DNA of 8,486 nucleotides, from contig CALXRJ010000028.1 in assembly GCA_944390615.1 (NCBI GenBank), forward strand, positions 1 to 8,486, read 5' to 3'. Shown here piece by piece: positions 1 to 5,796 of the stretch. The translations under genes and the position numbers were made by a program. Each line of letters begins with the position of its first letter. Within the stretch, counting starts at the first letter, position 1. Below the pieces are notes generated by a model, which had not been told where the DNA came from, made no database searches, and worked only from the letters and a program-made list of their open reading frames with translations. This stretch comes from an uncultured Clostridia bacterium (lineage in GTDB: Bacteria; Bacillota; Clostridia; TANB77; CAG-508).

Positions 1-216
1 TAGATTAGGATACTTTTTTTCTAATCTATCTGCATTTTCTTTATCAATGATATAAATATTGTTTGGCTTAAACTCATCTATTTGCTCTATTAATTTGTTA
101 ATATTTTTACCAGCTACTAGAGTGACAACATTAAATAAATCTTTATTTTCTCTAACTATATTTAGTGTACTTGTTCCAATTGAACCAGTTGAACCAAAAA
201 TTGCTATATTTTTCAT
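1..216 (-). CDS. dxr: 1-deoxy-D-xylulose 5-phosphate reductoisomerase (DXR/IspC), N-terminal part only
   Basis: Dxr converts 1-deoxy-D-xylulose 5-phosphate to 2-C-methyl-D-erythritol 4-phosphate with NADPH, the committed step of the MEP isoprenoid pathway in the cytoplasm. The first 72 residues are visible, starting [18 protein letters not shown]. The GSTGSIG segment (residues 8-14) is the NADPH-binding glycine loop that is near-diagnostic for this family, followed by the expected Rossmann pattern ([13 protein letters not shown], about 30-42). The family is usually near 380-400 residues, so about 80 percent lies beyond the window start. The start ATG is at 214-216, with an AAGGA-type ribosome binding site a few bases upstream. 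The gene diverges from ftsY and has its own promoter at 255-283. Identification rests on the N-terminal motif, which I consider strong. Confidence 0.93.
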   Translation of the reverse strand, partial: MKNIAIFGSTGSIGTSTLNIVRENKDLFNVVTLVAGKNINKLIEQIDEFKPNNIYIIDKENADRLEKKYPNL

Positions 217-254
217 ATTATTTTTTTCCTTTCCAATCATTATTTAGTAAGGTA

Positions 255-283
255 ATTATAACATATAAAAAAGCAGTATTCAA
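255..283 (-). promoter_or_regulatory. Sigma-A-type promoter for dxr
   Basis: Read on the minus strand: TTGAAT (-35, 278-283), a 17-bp spacer, then TATAAT (-10, 255-260) preceded by TGT, which gives an extended -10. It lies about 40 bp upstream of the dxr start codon. The match is by eye only. Confidence 0.75.
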
Positions 284-305
284 TAGATTTTATTTTTAAA
301 ACTAC

Positions 306-367
306 TGTTACTATTCACAGTGTATCCATACTGTTTGCGGCGGATTTTTCAGCTGTAAATAGTAACA
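306..367. repeat. Palindromic element between the two divergent promoters
   Basis: TGTTACTATTCACAG (306-320) and CTGTAAATAGTAACA (353-367) form a 15-bp inverted repeat around a 32-nt loop. The one C-A mismatch becomes a G-U wobble if the minus strand is transcribed, so as RNA the minus-strand version pairs fully. The loop holds a smaller hairpin (GTAT-cc-ATAC, 322-331) and a GC-rich GCGGCGG patch that stands out from the surroundings. No T-run follows either side, so it is not a normal terminator. It lies upstream of both the dxr and ftsY promoters. It may be a dispersed small palindromic repeat; copy number cannot be judged from this window. Confidence 0.6.
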
Positions 368-405
368 AACTTCACGAAATTCCCCTGACTTATAAAGAAA
401 ACGTC

Positions 406-435
406 TTGCTTTTTTCTCCATAGCTATGCTATAAT
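406..435 (+). promoter_or_regulatory. Sigma-A-type promoter for ftsY
   Basis: TTGCTT (-35, 406-411), an 18-bp spacer and TATAAT (-10, 430-435), with TGC just before the -10 giving an extended -10. A short palindrome, ATAGC-TAT-GCTAT (420-432), overlaps the -10 and could be chance. The ftsY start codon lies 28 bp downstream of the -10. Confidence 0.8.
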
Positions 436-463
436 GTGAAAAAAAAGAAAGAAGGAAAAAGCC

Positions 464-1369
464 ATGGGATTTTTCGACAAACTAAAAACAGGATTAACCA
501 AAACCAAAGAATCATTTGATTCAAAAATAAACAATGTATTTAGCACCTTCCGAAAAGTAGATGAAGACTTTTTAGAAGAACTAGAAGAAGTACTCATCAT
601 GTCAGATATGGGAGTAGACACATCTGTAAAAATAGTAGAAAATCTAAGGAAAAGAATCAAAAAAGAAAACTTAAAGGAAGAAGAAGATGTAAAGCAAGCA
701 CTTCGCGAAGAAATACAAGCCATCTTCGATCAAGTGGATAATAGTTTAAAATTAGAGACAAAGCCATCTGTCATATTAGTAGTAGGAGTCAATGGAGTAG
801 GAAAAACAACCTCTATTGGGAAAATAGCCAACCAACTAAGAAAACAAGGTAAAAAAGTAGTAATTGCAGCAGCAGACACATTTAGAGCAGCAGCAGTAGA
901 ACAACTAGAAGTTTGGGCCCAAAGAGCAGGAGCAGAAATTGTAAAAAGAGAAGAAGGACATGACCCAGCAGCAGTTGTTTATGATGCAATAAAAAGAACA
1001 AAAGAGCTAGATGCAGATGTATTAATGGTAGATACAGCAGGACGATTGCACAATAAAAAATACTTAATGGACGAGCTTCACAAAATCAAAAAAGTATTAA
1101 ACAAAGAAATGGGAGAACTAAGCCAAGAAGTATTATTAGTAATTGATAGTACAACAGGTCAAAACGCCATTAATCAAGTAAAAGCATTCAAACAAGAAAC
1201 AGATGTTACAGGCTTAATCTTAACAAAACTAGACGGCTCAGCCAAAGGAGGAGTTGTTGTAGGAATTGTAGAAGAAAACAAAATTCCGGTAAAATTTATT
1301 GGTGTTGGAGAACAAATTGATGATATGGAAATCTTCAATAGTGAAGATTTTGCCAAAGCAATTCTATAA
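464..1369 (+). CDS. ftsY: Signal recognition particle receptor FtsY
   Basis: FtsY is the membrane-associated GTPase that receives ribosome-nascent chain-SRP complexes and hands them to the Sec translocon. The 301-residue protein shows the helical N domain (about 1-95) followed by the G domain. Visible motifs are the P-loop GVNGVGKTT (108-116), the SRP-GTPase insertion signature DTFRAAAVEQL (138-148), DTAGRLHN (190-197), TKLDGSAKGG (254-263) and the closing GVGEQIDDMEIF (280-291). There is no long acidic A domain, as is common in Firmicutes, so the length is normal. The start at 464 follows an AAGGA site (452-456) by 7 bases, and MGFFDKLK is a typical FtsY N-terminus. It is transcribed from its own promoter and ends at its own hairpin terminator. 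Nothing is missing. Confidence 0.97.
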   Translation: MGFFDKLKTGLTKTKESFDSKINNVFSTFRKVDEDFLEELEEVLIMSDMGVDTSVKIVENLRKRIKKENLKEEEDVKQALREEIQAIFDQVDNSLKLETKPSVILVVGVNGVGKTTSIGKIANQLRKQGKKVVIAAADTFRAAAVEQLEVWAQRAGAEIVKREEGHDPAAVVYDAIKRTKELDADVLMVDTAGRLHNKKYLMDELHKIKKVLNKEMGELSQEVLLVIDSTTGQNAINQVKAFKQETDVTGLILTKLDGSAKGGVVVGIVEENKIPVKFIGVGEQIDDMEIFNSEDFAKAIL

Positions 1370-1381
1370 GAAAGATAAAAA

Positions 1382-1420
1382 AACTGCAAAAAGATTAAAT
1401 TTTGCTTTTTGCAGTTATTT
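1382..1420 (+). terminator. Intrinsic terminator after ftsY
   Basis: A 12-bp perfect stem, AACTGCAAAAAG (1382-1393) with CTTTTTGCAGTT (1405-1416), and an 11-nt loop, followed by a short T-rich tail (TTATTTAT). It starts 13 bases after the ftsY stop. The right arm overlaps the -35 of the next gene's promoter. Confidence 0.8.
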
Positions 1421-1430
1421 ATGTTATAAT
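1402..1430 (+). promoter_or_regulatory. Sigma-A-type promoter for the UPF0182 gene, embedded in the ftsY terminator
   Basis: TTGCTT (-35, 1402-1407) lies across the loop and right arm of the ftsY terminator hairpin. A 17-bp spacer leads to TATAAT (-10, 1425-1430), with TGT giving an extended -10. The hexamers are the same as in the ftsY promoter. The start codon is 35 bp downstream of the -10. Confidence 0.78.
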
Positions 1431-1452
1431 AAAGGGGCAAATTAGAAAGAAA

Positions 1453-1457
1453 AGAGG
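1453..1457 (+). promoter_or_regulatory. Ribosome binding site that supports a TTG start
   Basis: AGAGG lies 8 bases before TTG at 1466. No ATG or GTG is better placed, and the TTG precedes a hydrophilic MEKKK-type start and then the first membrane helix. Confidence 0.75.
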
Positions 1458-1465
1458 TAGAAAAA

Positions 1466-4252
1466 TTGGAAAAAAAGAAAATACTAACTCTTCGTAGATT
1501 AATTGTAATTGTATTTTTATTAGTATTTGCTCTTATATTTTACATCAATTTCAGAGGGAGTTACTTAGAATACAAAGAATTAGGAGAAAATTACTTACAA
1601 ACCTTTTTAACAAGGCAAAAGTTTAAATATAGTGTAATGGGTATAAACTTTATTCTAATTTATTTCATCATGTATTTTTCTGGTAGAAAGATAAAAAAAG
1701 GATTAAAAGTTTTTTTTGAACAAGAGCAAAAAGAAATGCCCAGACTACCCAATAAGTCAATATCCTTATTTGTAGCAATTATAGAAAGTTTATTTGTGCA
1801 AGCCATATTTACACCAAATATCATATTATGTGCCAGCCAAATCAGTTTCGGAGAAACAGACCCCATATTTCATTTAGATGTATCATTTTTCATGTTTATT
1901 GAGCCATTATTAAAAATGATAGCCACCTATTTCATGTTTATTTGTATTGGTATAATTGTCTATTCCTTTGGTTATTATGTAATAGTTTTTAACAAATATT
2001 TTGATGGAATAGATAAAGAGACGCTAAAACAAAATCCAATCATGAAAACCTTATATAGAAACATAAGGCTTATTGCCATTGCACTAGGTATCCAAATTTT
2101 AATCAGTTCCATGGATATTGTATTTGATAATTTCTTAACAACAGACAATGGCATAAAATTAGCAGGAGCGGGATTAGTAGATAGTACTATAAAATATTGG
2201 GGTTACAACATATTAGCCGTTATATTAGTAATATCCATCTTTCGAGCCATCAATAGTTTTAAAAAAGGAAAACAATCCAAAATTTTAAAAGATTTGATAG
2301 TAGTGCCAGGCTATTTAGTCTTATTATTTATCGTAATGGTAGTATTTGACTTTATATTTGTAAGGCCAAATGAATTTGATAAAGAAAGAACTTACATAGA
2401 AAGTAATATCGCAACCACCAAAAAAGCATATGGAATCGATTGTGATATAGAAAATCTAAATTATACAGGAACCATAACAGTAGAAGAAGTCGAAAATAAT
2501 GAAAATATCATCAACAATACAGTTATTGTAGACAAGCAAACCGTTTTAGATGATTTAAACGAAAATCAAGCAGGAACAGGATATTATACCTATGTAACAG
2601 CAAAACTTTCAAGCTATGAAAAAGACGGAAAACAAAAGTTAGCTTATGTTTCGCCAAGGGAAATCATAAGCACAAGAAGAACCTATAATAGTAAAACCTA
2701 TGAATACACACATGGATATGGATTAATTCTTGCTTCTGCAACAGAAGTTACAGAAGAAGGAAAAATACAATATATTCAAAATGATATCAATGGAGAAGGA
2801 GAAATTATAGAAGTTTCAGAACCAAGAATTTATTATGGGTTAGAAACCAATACGACTGTAGTAACCAACACAAAAGACAAGAAAGAATTTGACTATGCAG
2901 ATAATGAGGAAGAATATGAAACAACTTATGCTGGAGAAGCAGGACTAACTTTAAACTTTATGGATAGATTAATATTAGGTATCAAAGAACAAAATATTAA
3001 TTTAGCCCTTTCTAGTTCTGTTACATCAGATAGTAAAGTATTAATCAATCGAAACATCATAAAAAGAGCCAAACTAGCACTTCCAGATGTGATTTATGAT
3101 CAAAATCCATACACAGTTGTGGATGAAAATGGGGATATTTATTGGGTAATAGACGCTTATACTGTATCCAGTAGTTATCCATATTCCACTTATACAGAAA
3201 TAGAATATAATGGGCAAACAAGAGACATAAACTATATAAGAAATTCCATAAAAGTTATCATTAACAGTTACACCGGAGAGATGAAATTTTATATAACAGA
3301 CAGAACTGATCCAATTGCAATGGCTTATCGAAAAATATATCCAGAATTATTCCAAGATTTAGAAAGTGAAATTCCATCTACCATACAAGAACAGTTTATT
3401 TATCCAGAATTTCTATATGAAGTACAATCCACCATGCTAGAAGAATATCATAATACAAAAGCAGATGTCTTATATAGAAGTGATGATACATGGGAAAAAG
3501 CAACCTATAAAAACACATCTAACAATAAAACCAATACCTTAGAAGCCTATTATACCATGGTAACAAATCAAAATGGAGAAGAAACCATAGGATTGATACA
3601 AATGTATACACCAAAAAACAGACAAAACATAACATCTTATTTAGTTGGAACCGTTGAAAATGGAGAAAATAAGTTAACTTTAAAAACCTTACATTCTGAT
3701 ACCAGTATACTAGGACCAACCCAACTTGATACTCAAATAGAACAAGATGAAACCATACAAAGTGAGATAGATGCTATAACAGTAACAGGTTCTAAAATTA
3801 CAAGAAATATGATTATTGTTCCTGTAGAAAATACCCTATTATATGTAGAACCTATTTATCAAACTCTTGTCAATGAAAGCAATATCCCATCTTTAAAAAA
3901 GGTAATTGTAGCTTCTGGAAACAAAGCAGCAATTGGAGATAATTTACAAGAAGCAATACAAAACCTGATTTCACAATATGCAACCAAAATTGACTTAAAC
4001 AGTACAGATGACAAGGAAGGACTTATTGACTCTATTATAAAAGCAAATGATAATTTAACAGACTCACTAAACAGTAATAACTGGGAATTAATGGGAACAG
4101 ATATACAAAAGTTGCAAGAACTGATTGAAACATTAAAAAAACAAATAGAAGAAGAGCAAGAATCAGAAAATAGAACTGATGAAGAAAATACAACTGCAAG
4201 TGAAACTAACGTAGAGGAAAATATAACTTCACAAAATTCTACAATTGAATAA
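1466..4252 (+). CDS. UPF0182-family large membrane protein of unknown function
   Basis: This 928-residue protein has about seven hydrophobic segments in its first third (roughly 11-28, 56-72, 99-121, 142-175, 200-218, 246-262, 278-299), then a large region that is probably extracytoplasmic. Features matching what I know of the UPF0182 (COG1615) family are DPIFHLDVSFFMF (132-144), PNEFDKERTYIESNI (301-315), YPEFLYEVQ (646-654) followed by a YH and a DDTW (661-675), LGPTQLDTQIEQD (749-761), and VPVENTLLYVEPIYQ (785-799) followed by a K-VIVASG segment. The family has no assigned function. The translation start is TTG at 1466, supported by a ribosome binding site and the downstream helix. The last 45 or so residues are a disordered, acidic, Asn/Thr/Glu-rich tail after a short coiled coil (QKLQELIETLKKQIEEE). 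The gene has its own promoter and a strong terminator, so it is probably transcribed alone. Confidence 0.9.
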   Translation: MEKKKILTLRRLIVIVFLLVFALIFYINFRGSYLEYKELGENYLQTFLTRQKFKYSVMGINFILIYFIMYFSGRKIKKGLKVFFEQEQKEMPRLPNKSISLFVAIIESLFVQAIFTPNIILCASQISFGETDPIFHLDVSFFMFIEPLLKMIATYFMFICIGIIVYSFGYYVIVFNKYFDGIDKETLKQNPIMKTLYRNIRLIAIALGIQILISSMDIVFDNFLTTDNGIKLAGAGLVDSTIKYWGYNILAVILVISIFRAINSFKKGKQSKILKDLIVVPGYLVLLFIVMVVFDFIFVRPNEFDKERTYIESNIATTKKAYGIDCDIENLNYTGTITVEEVENNENIINNTVIVDKQTVLDDLNENQAGTGYYTYVTAKLSSYEKDGKQKLAYVSPREIISTRRTYNSKTYEYTHGYGLILASATEVTEEGKIQYIQNDINGEGEIIEVSEPRIYYGLETNTTVVTNTKDKKEFDYADNEEEYETTYAGEAGLTLNFMDRLILGIKEQNINLALSSSVTSDSKVLINRNIIKRAKLALPDVIYDQNPYTVVDENGDIYWVIDAYTVSSSYPYSTYTEIEYNGQTRDINYIRNSIKVIINSYTGEMKFYITDRTDPIAMAYRKIYPELFQDLESEIPSTIQEQFIYPEFLYEVQSTMLEEYHNTKADVLYRSDDTWEKATYKNTSNNKTNTLEAYYTMVTNQNGEETIGLIQMYTPKNRQNITSYLVGTVENGENKLTLKTLHSDTSILGPTQLDTQIEQDETIQSEIDAITVTGSKITRNMIIVPVENTLLYVEPIYQTLVNESNIPSLKKVIVASGNKAAIGDNLQEAIQNLISQYATKIDLNSTDDKEGLIDSIIKANDNLTDSLNSNNWELMGTDIQKLQELIETLKKQIEEEQESENRTDEENTTASETNVEENITSQNSTIE

Positions 4253-4259
4253 AAATCTA

Positions 4260-4300
4260 AAAAACATCCATTCTAATAGAAAGTTAGAATGGATGTTTTT
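4260..4300 (+). terminator. Intrinsic terminator after the UPF0182 gene
   Basis: A 17-bp perfect stem (4260-4276 with 4284-4300; core ACATCCATTCTAA) and a 7-nt loop TAGAAAG. The right arm ends in five T. It is A-rich on the left, so it could also work in the other direction. It begins 7 bases after the stop codon. Confidence 0.9.
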
Positions 4301-4311
4301 GGGAGAGAAAT

Positions 4312-4601
4312 ATGTTTAAGAAAAAAACTAGAAAAATATTAGAACAAAAGATAGATTGGTTAATACAACTATTAGAAGAAGGAAATATAAAAGAATTATT
4401 ATATATATTAGGAAACAAAAAAGAAATTATTTATCGAAATATTTTAGCACGGTATTGGAAGAGGGGTCGGAATTGGAATTCGGAATTACATTAATTACCG
4501 CGATTTTAATTTATATTTTGCAAAGAATTGTAGCATTAAATATACCGGTAATTGGGGAATATATAGCAGATATTGTAGAAATTGTAGAGAGGAGTAGATG
4601 A
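4312..4601 (+). CDS. DUF5665-like small membrane protein; frame intact only with two +1 shifts, each at a CGG codon
   Basis: Translation from ATG 4312 (GGGAG at 4301-4305) reads MFKKKTRKILEQKIDWLIQ to residue 46, ending NILA at 4449, then loses the frame. Skipping C4450 gives GIGRGVGIGI (4451-4480); skipping C4481 gives GITLITAILIYILQ and on to IVERSR and TGA at 4599-4601. The joined product is 95 residues: a charged N-terminal helix, a glycine-zipper segment, a membrane helix (about 57-75), then NIPVIGEYIADIVEIV. From memory this matches the DUF5665 family in length and order, including the unbroken run from NILA through the glycines to IYILQ. Both breaks fall at an in-frame CGG followed by T or A, so that each shift lands on a GGN glycine codon. 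Read without shifts the product is only 60 residues and ends in RYWKRGRNWNSELH. It could be a pseudogene or a frameshift-decoded gene. Function is unknown. No promoter of its own is clear, so it may depend on read-through. Confidence 0.8.
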
Positions 4602-4638
4602 CGAATGTGAAAATTGTGTAAATTTGTGAAACTAAGAC

Positions 4639-4667
4639 TTGTCAAAAAGAAAGGTTTATGCTAAAAT
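4639..4667 (+). promoter_or_regulatory. Sigma-A-type promoter for the small acidic-tail protein
   Basis: TTGTCA (-35, 4639-4644), a 17-bp spacer and TAAAAT (-10, 4662-4667) with TGC just upstream (extended -10). It sits between the end of the DUF5665-like gene and the start codon at 4700. Confidence 0.75.
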
Positions 4668-4699
4668 AAAAAAAATTAAAAAAGAAAGAGGATTAAAAA

Positions 4700-5032
4700 A
4701 TGGATAAAGACACCAAATTTGAATTATTAAAAATTTTAGCAATGGTAGTAATATTAATATTACTAATCGTAGGAATTGTTTGGATGAACCGAGAAGAAAC
4801 AACCAACACAACCTCTACGAATAGCACATCAGGTGAAGTTGTAAATGACACAGAAAGTGAGGAGGAAAACGAAACATCAGAAAGCGAAAACCAAACAGAA
4901 AATGAAACAAGTGAAGGAAACACTGCAACTGAAAATGAAACGAACGAAACTTCTGAAAATAGTACTGAAACAGAAAATTCTACAGAACCAGATAACACAA
5001 TAGAAGAAAACACAGCAGAAGCAACAGAATAA
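4700..5032 (+). CDS. Small single-pass membrane protein with an acidic Asn/Thr/Glu-rich tail
   Basis: I do not recognise a family. The 110-residue protein starts MDKDTKFELLK, has one strong membrane helix (about 9-29, LLKILAMVVILILLIVGIVWM) and then roughly 80 residues made almost wholly of E, N, T and S, with repeats of the kind NET, SEN and TEN. The tail is very acidic and certainly disordered. The helix could be an uncleaved signal anchor; the tail would then face outwards, though orientation cannot be decided from the sequence. The start follows AGAGGA (4687-4692) at 7 bases. Promoter and terminator flank it closely, so it is a single-gene unit, which favours its being real despite low complexity. 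The tail resembles in composition the C-terminus of the UPF0182 protein encoded upstream. Confidence 0.8.
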   Translation: MDKDTKFELLKILAMVVILILLIVGIVWMNREETTNTTSTNSTSGEVVNDTESEEENETSESENQTENETSEGNTATENETNETSENSTETENSTEPDNTIEENTAEATE

Positions 5033-5048
5033 AATATGTAAAAAGTAT

Positions 5049-5091
5049 AAAAAATGCCGAATAAAGCTAAAAGCTTTATCGGCATTTTTTT
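5049..5091 (+). terminator. Intrinsic terminator after the acidic-tail gene
   Basis: TGCCGA (5055-5060), one bulged A, TAAAGCT (5062-5068), loop AAA, AGCTTTA (5072-5078), TCGGCA (5079-5084), then seven T (5085-5091). The six A before the left arm can pair with the T-run, so the structure is probably bidirectional. Confidence 0.92.
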
Positions 5092-5161
5092 ATGCAAAAA
5101 CGAATTAAAAAATGAACCGTCTACTATACATACTTGTACCAAATAATTTAGTATAATTCAA

Positions 5162-5184
5162 TGAAATTATTTTATATAATTTCA
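5162..5184. promoter_or_regulatory. Candidate operator palindrome upstream of the ribbon-helix-helix gene
   Basis: TGAAATTAT (5162-5170), spacer TTTAT, ATAATTTCA (5176-5184): a perfect 9-bp inverted repeat, lying about 30 bp before the start codon. It is surrounded by three TATAAT hexamers at 5152, 5175 and 5197, spaced 22-23 bp apart. I could find no well-spaced -35 for any of them. Ribbon-helix-helix repressors often bind palindromes in their own promoters, so autoregulation is a plausible inference. Confidence 0.45.
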
Positions 5185-5202
5185 AGTATATTAATGTATA
5201 AT

Positions 5203-5209
5203 AGGAGGT
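5203..5209 (+). promoter_or_regulatory. Ribosome binding site fixing the start of the ribbon-helix-helix gene
   Basis: A perfect AGGAGGT ends 5 bases before ATG 5215. The open frame continues upstream to an ATG at 5161, but that one has no ribosome binding site and would translate the candidate operator. Confidence 0.88.
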
Positions 5210-5214
5210 ACAAT

Positions 5215-5571
5215 ATGGAACCAATACAAAGACTATACAAAAAAGATAAAATTGTGACCAGAAGTTTACATATAGATGAAGATTTATACGCCAAATTGCA
5301 ATATCTTTGTGAAGAAGTATTTGATACATCTATTAGCAAGGTAGTAAATATTTGTGTAGAAACACTATTACAAGACAAAGAAAATATAAAATTTTATAAA
5401 AAACCTTATAAAACAGACTCCATCTATCGTTCTATATTGTTTCGAAAAGAATTTTATGATGAACTAATTGCCATAAGAAATAAAAAAGGAATATCTTTTA
5501 GTAGATTAGTAAATGGAAGTATAAAAGAATTTTTAGATAAATACCAAGGAAAATATTTCAAAATTAAGTAA
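5215..5571 (+). CDS. Small DNA-binding protein with two ribbon-helix-helix units in tandem
   Basis: The 118-residue protein contains two copies of a ribbon-helix-helix (CopG/Arc-type) pattern. Unit 1: strand TRSLHI (15-20), helix DEDLYAKLQYLCEEV (21-35), turn, helix SISKVVNICVETLL (39-52). Unit 2: strand YRSILF (71-76), helix RKEFYDELIAIRNKK (77-91), turn, helix SFSRLVNGSIKEFL (94-107). The units share RS in the strand, Y..L in the first helix and the pattern S-x-S-K/R-V/L-V-N in the second. Ribbon-helix-helix domains normally dimerise to form one DNA-binding sheet, so a tandem chain could fold as a pseudo-dimer or form a larger array. Specific targets are unknown. No toxin-like partner gene lies next to it, so an antitoxin role has no support here. 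It has no obvious terminator: only an A-rich tract follows. Confidence 0.75.
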   Translation: MEPIQRLYKKDKIVTRSLHIDEDLYAKLQYLCEEVFDTSISKVVNICVETLLQDKENIKFYKKPYKTDSIYRSILFRKEFYDELIAIRNKKGISFSRLVNGSIKEFLDKYQGKYFKIK

Positions 5572-5620
5572 AAAAAAATAATAATGAAAGAATAAAATAA
5601 AACATTTTTACCAAAAAATA

Positions 5621-5649
5621 TTGTAATTTTCGACAATCTATAATAAAAT
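5621..5649 (+). promoter_or_regulatory. Candidate promoter of spoIIE
   Basis: TTGTAA (-35, 5621-5626), a 17-bp spacer, TAAAAT (-10, 5644-5649). A TATAAT at 5639-5644 overlaps but would leave only a 12-bp spacer. The leader to the start codon would be about 140 bases and is strongly purine-rich, with a second ribosome-binding-like AGAGAGG at 5676-5682 that precedes no start codon. Confidence 0.55.
5626..5637 (-). promoter_or_regulatory. Spo0A-box-like site upstream of spoIIE
   Basis: The minus strand reads ATTGTCGAAAAT, containing the TGTCGAA core (5629-5635) of the Spo0A binding box. In Bacillus, spoIIE is transcribed by sigma-A RNA polymerase with activation by phosphorylated Spo0A. The site fits that logic, but here it lies between the assigned -35 and -10 and not upstream of the -35, so the direction of the effect is open. 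Confidence 0.6.
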
Positions 5650-5783
5650 AAAAATCAAAAAACAAAGGAAAAAAAGAGAGGTAGTATAAAAAAGGCAATA
5701 TAGGTAGAAAACTTTTTTTAACTAGCATACTAAAAAAGACAAAAAAAGCAAAGGACAAGTAGTAAAATGTTATTAAAAAAAGA

Positions 5784-5791
5784 AGAGGTGG
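5784..5791 (+). promoter_or_regulatory. Ribosome binding site fixing the start of spoIIE
   Basis: AGAGGTGG ends 5 bases before ATG 5797. The alternative ATG at 5767 has only an AAAGGA 11 bases upstream, so the internal start is preferred. Confidence 0.75.
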
Positions 5792-5796
5792 TAAAA

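Noticed and set aside
59..247. A plus-strand ORF across the start of dxr
   Set aside because: It is the antisense shadow of the clear GSTGSIG-containing dxr frame.
473..479. A Spo0A-box core (TTCGACA on the plus strand, in a near-ideal context) in ftsY codons 4-6
   Set aside because: It encodes the FFDKL common at FtsY N-termini, so the protein sequence alone explains it.
4312..4494. A stand-alone 60-residue protein in the first frame of the DUF5665-like gene
   Set aside because: Its end (RYWKRGRNWNSELH) is unlike the family, while the family's remaining residues follow in the other two frames. It is better read as part of the 95-residue gene.
4356..4601. A separate 81-residue ORF with a TTG start
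   Set aside because: There is no ribosome binding site, and its first 42 residues (MVNTTIRRRK and on) are an out-of-frame reading of the upstream part. Only the segment from 4482 is genuine.
4693..5142. A 149-codon minus-strand ORF opposite the acidic-tail gene
   Set aside because: It is the complement of a low-complexity coding region, and its own translation is Ser/Val/Phe-rich simple sequence running across a terminator.
5161..5214. An upstream ATG giving the ribbon-helix-helix protein 18 more residues
   Set aside because: It has no ribosome binding site, and a perfect AGGAGGT precedes the ATG at 5215.
5682..5732. A possible hairpin TAGTAT...ATACTA in the spoIIE leader
   Set aside because: The stem is only 6 AT-rich base pairs with a loop of about 39 nt, so it is not distinguishable from chance.
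5767..5796. An upstream ATG for spoIIE
   Set aside because: Its AAAGGA is 11 bases away, whereas AGAGGTGG is well placed for the ATG at 5797. It remains possible but is less likely.
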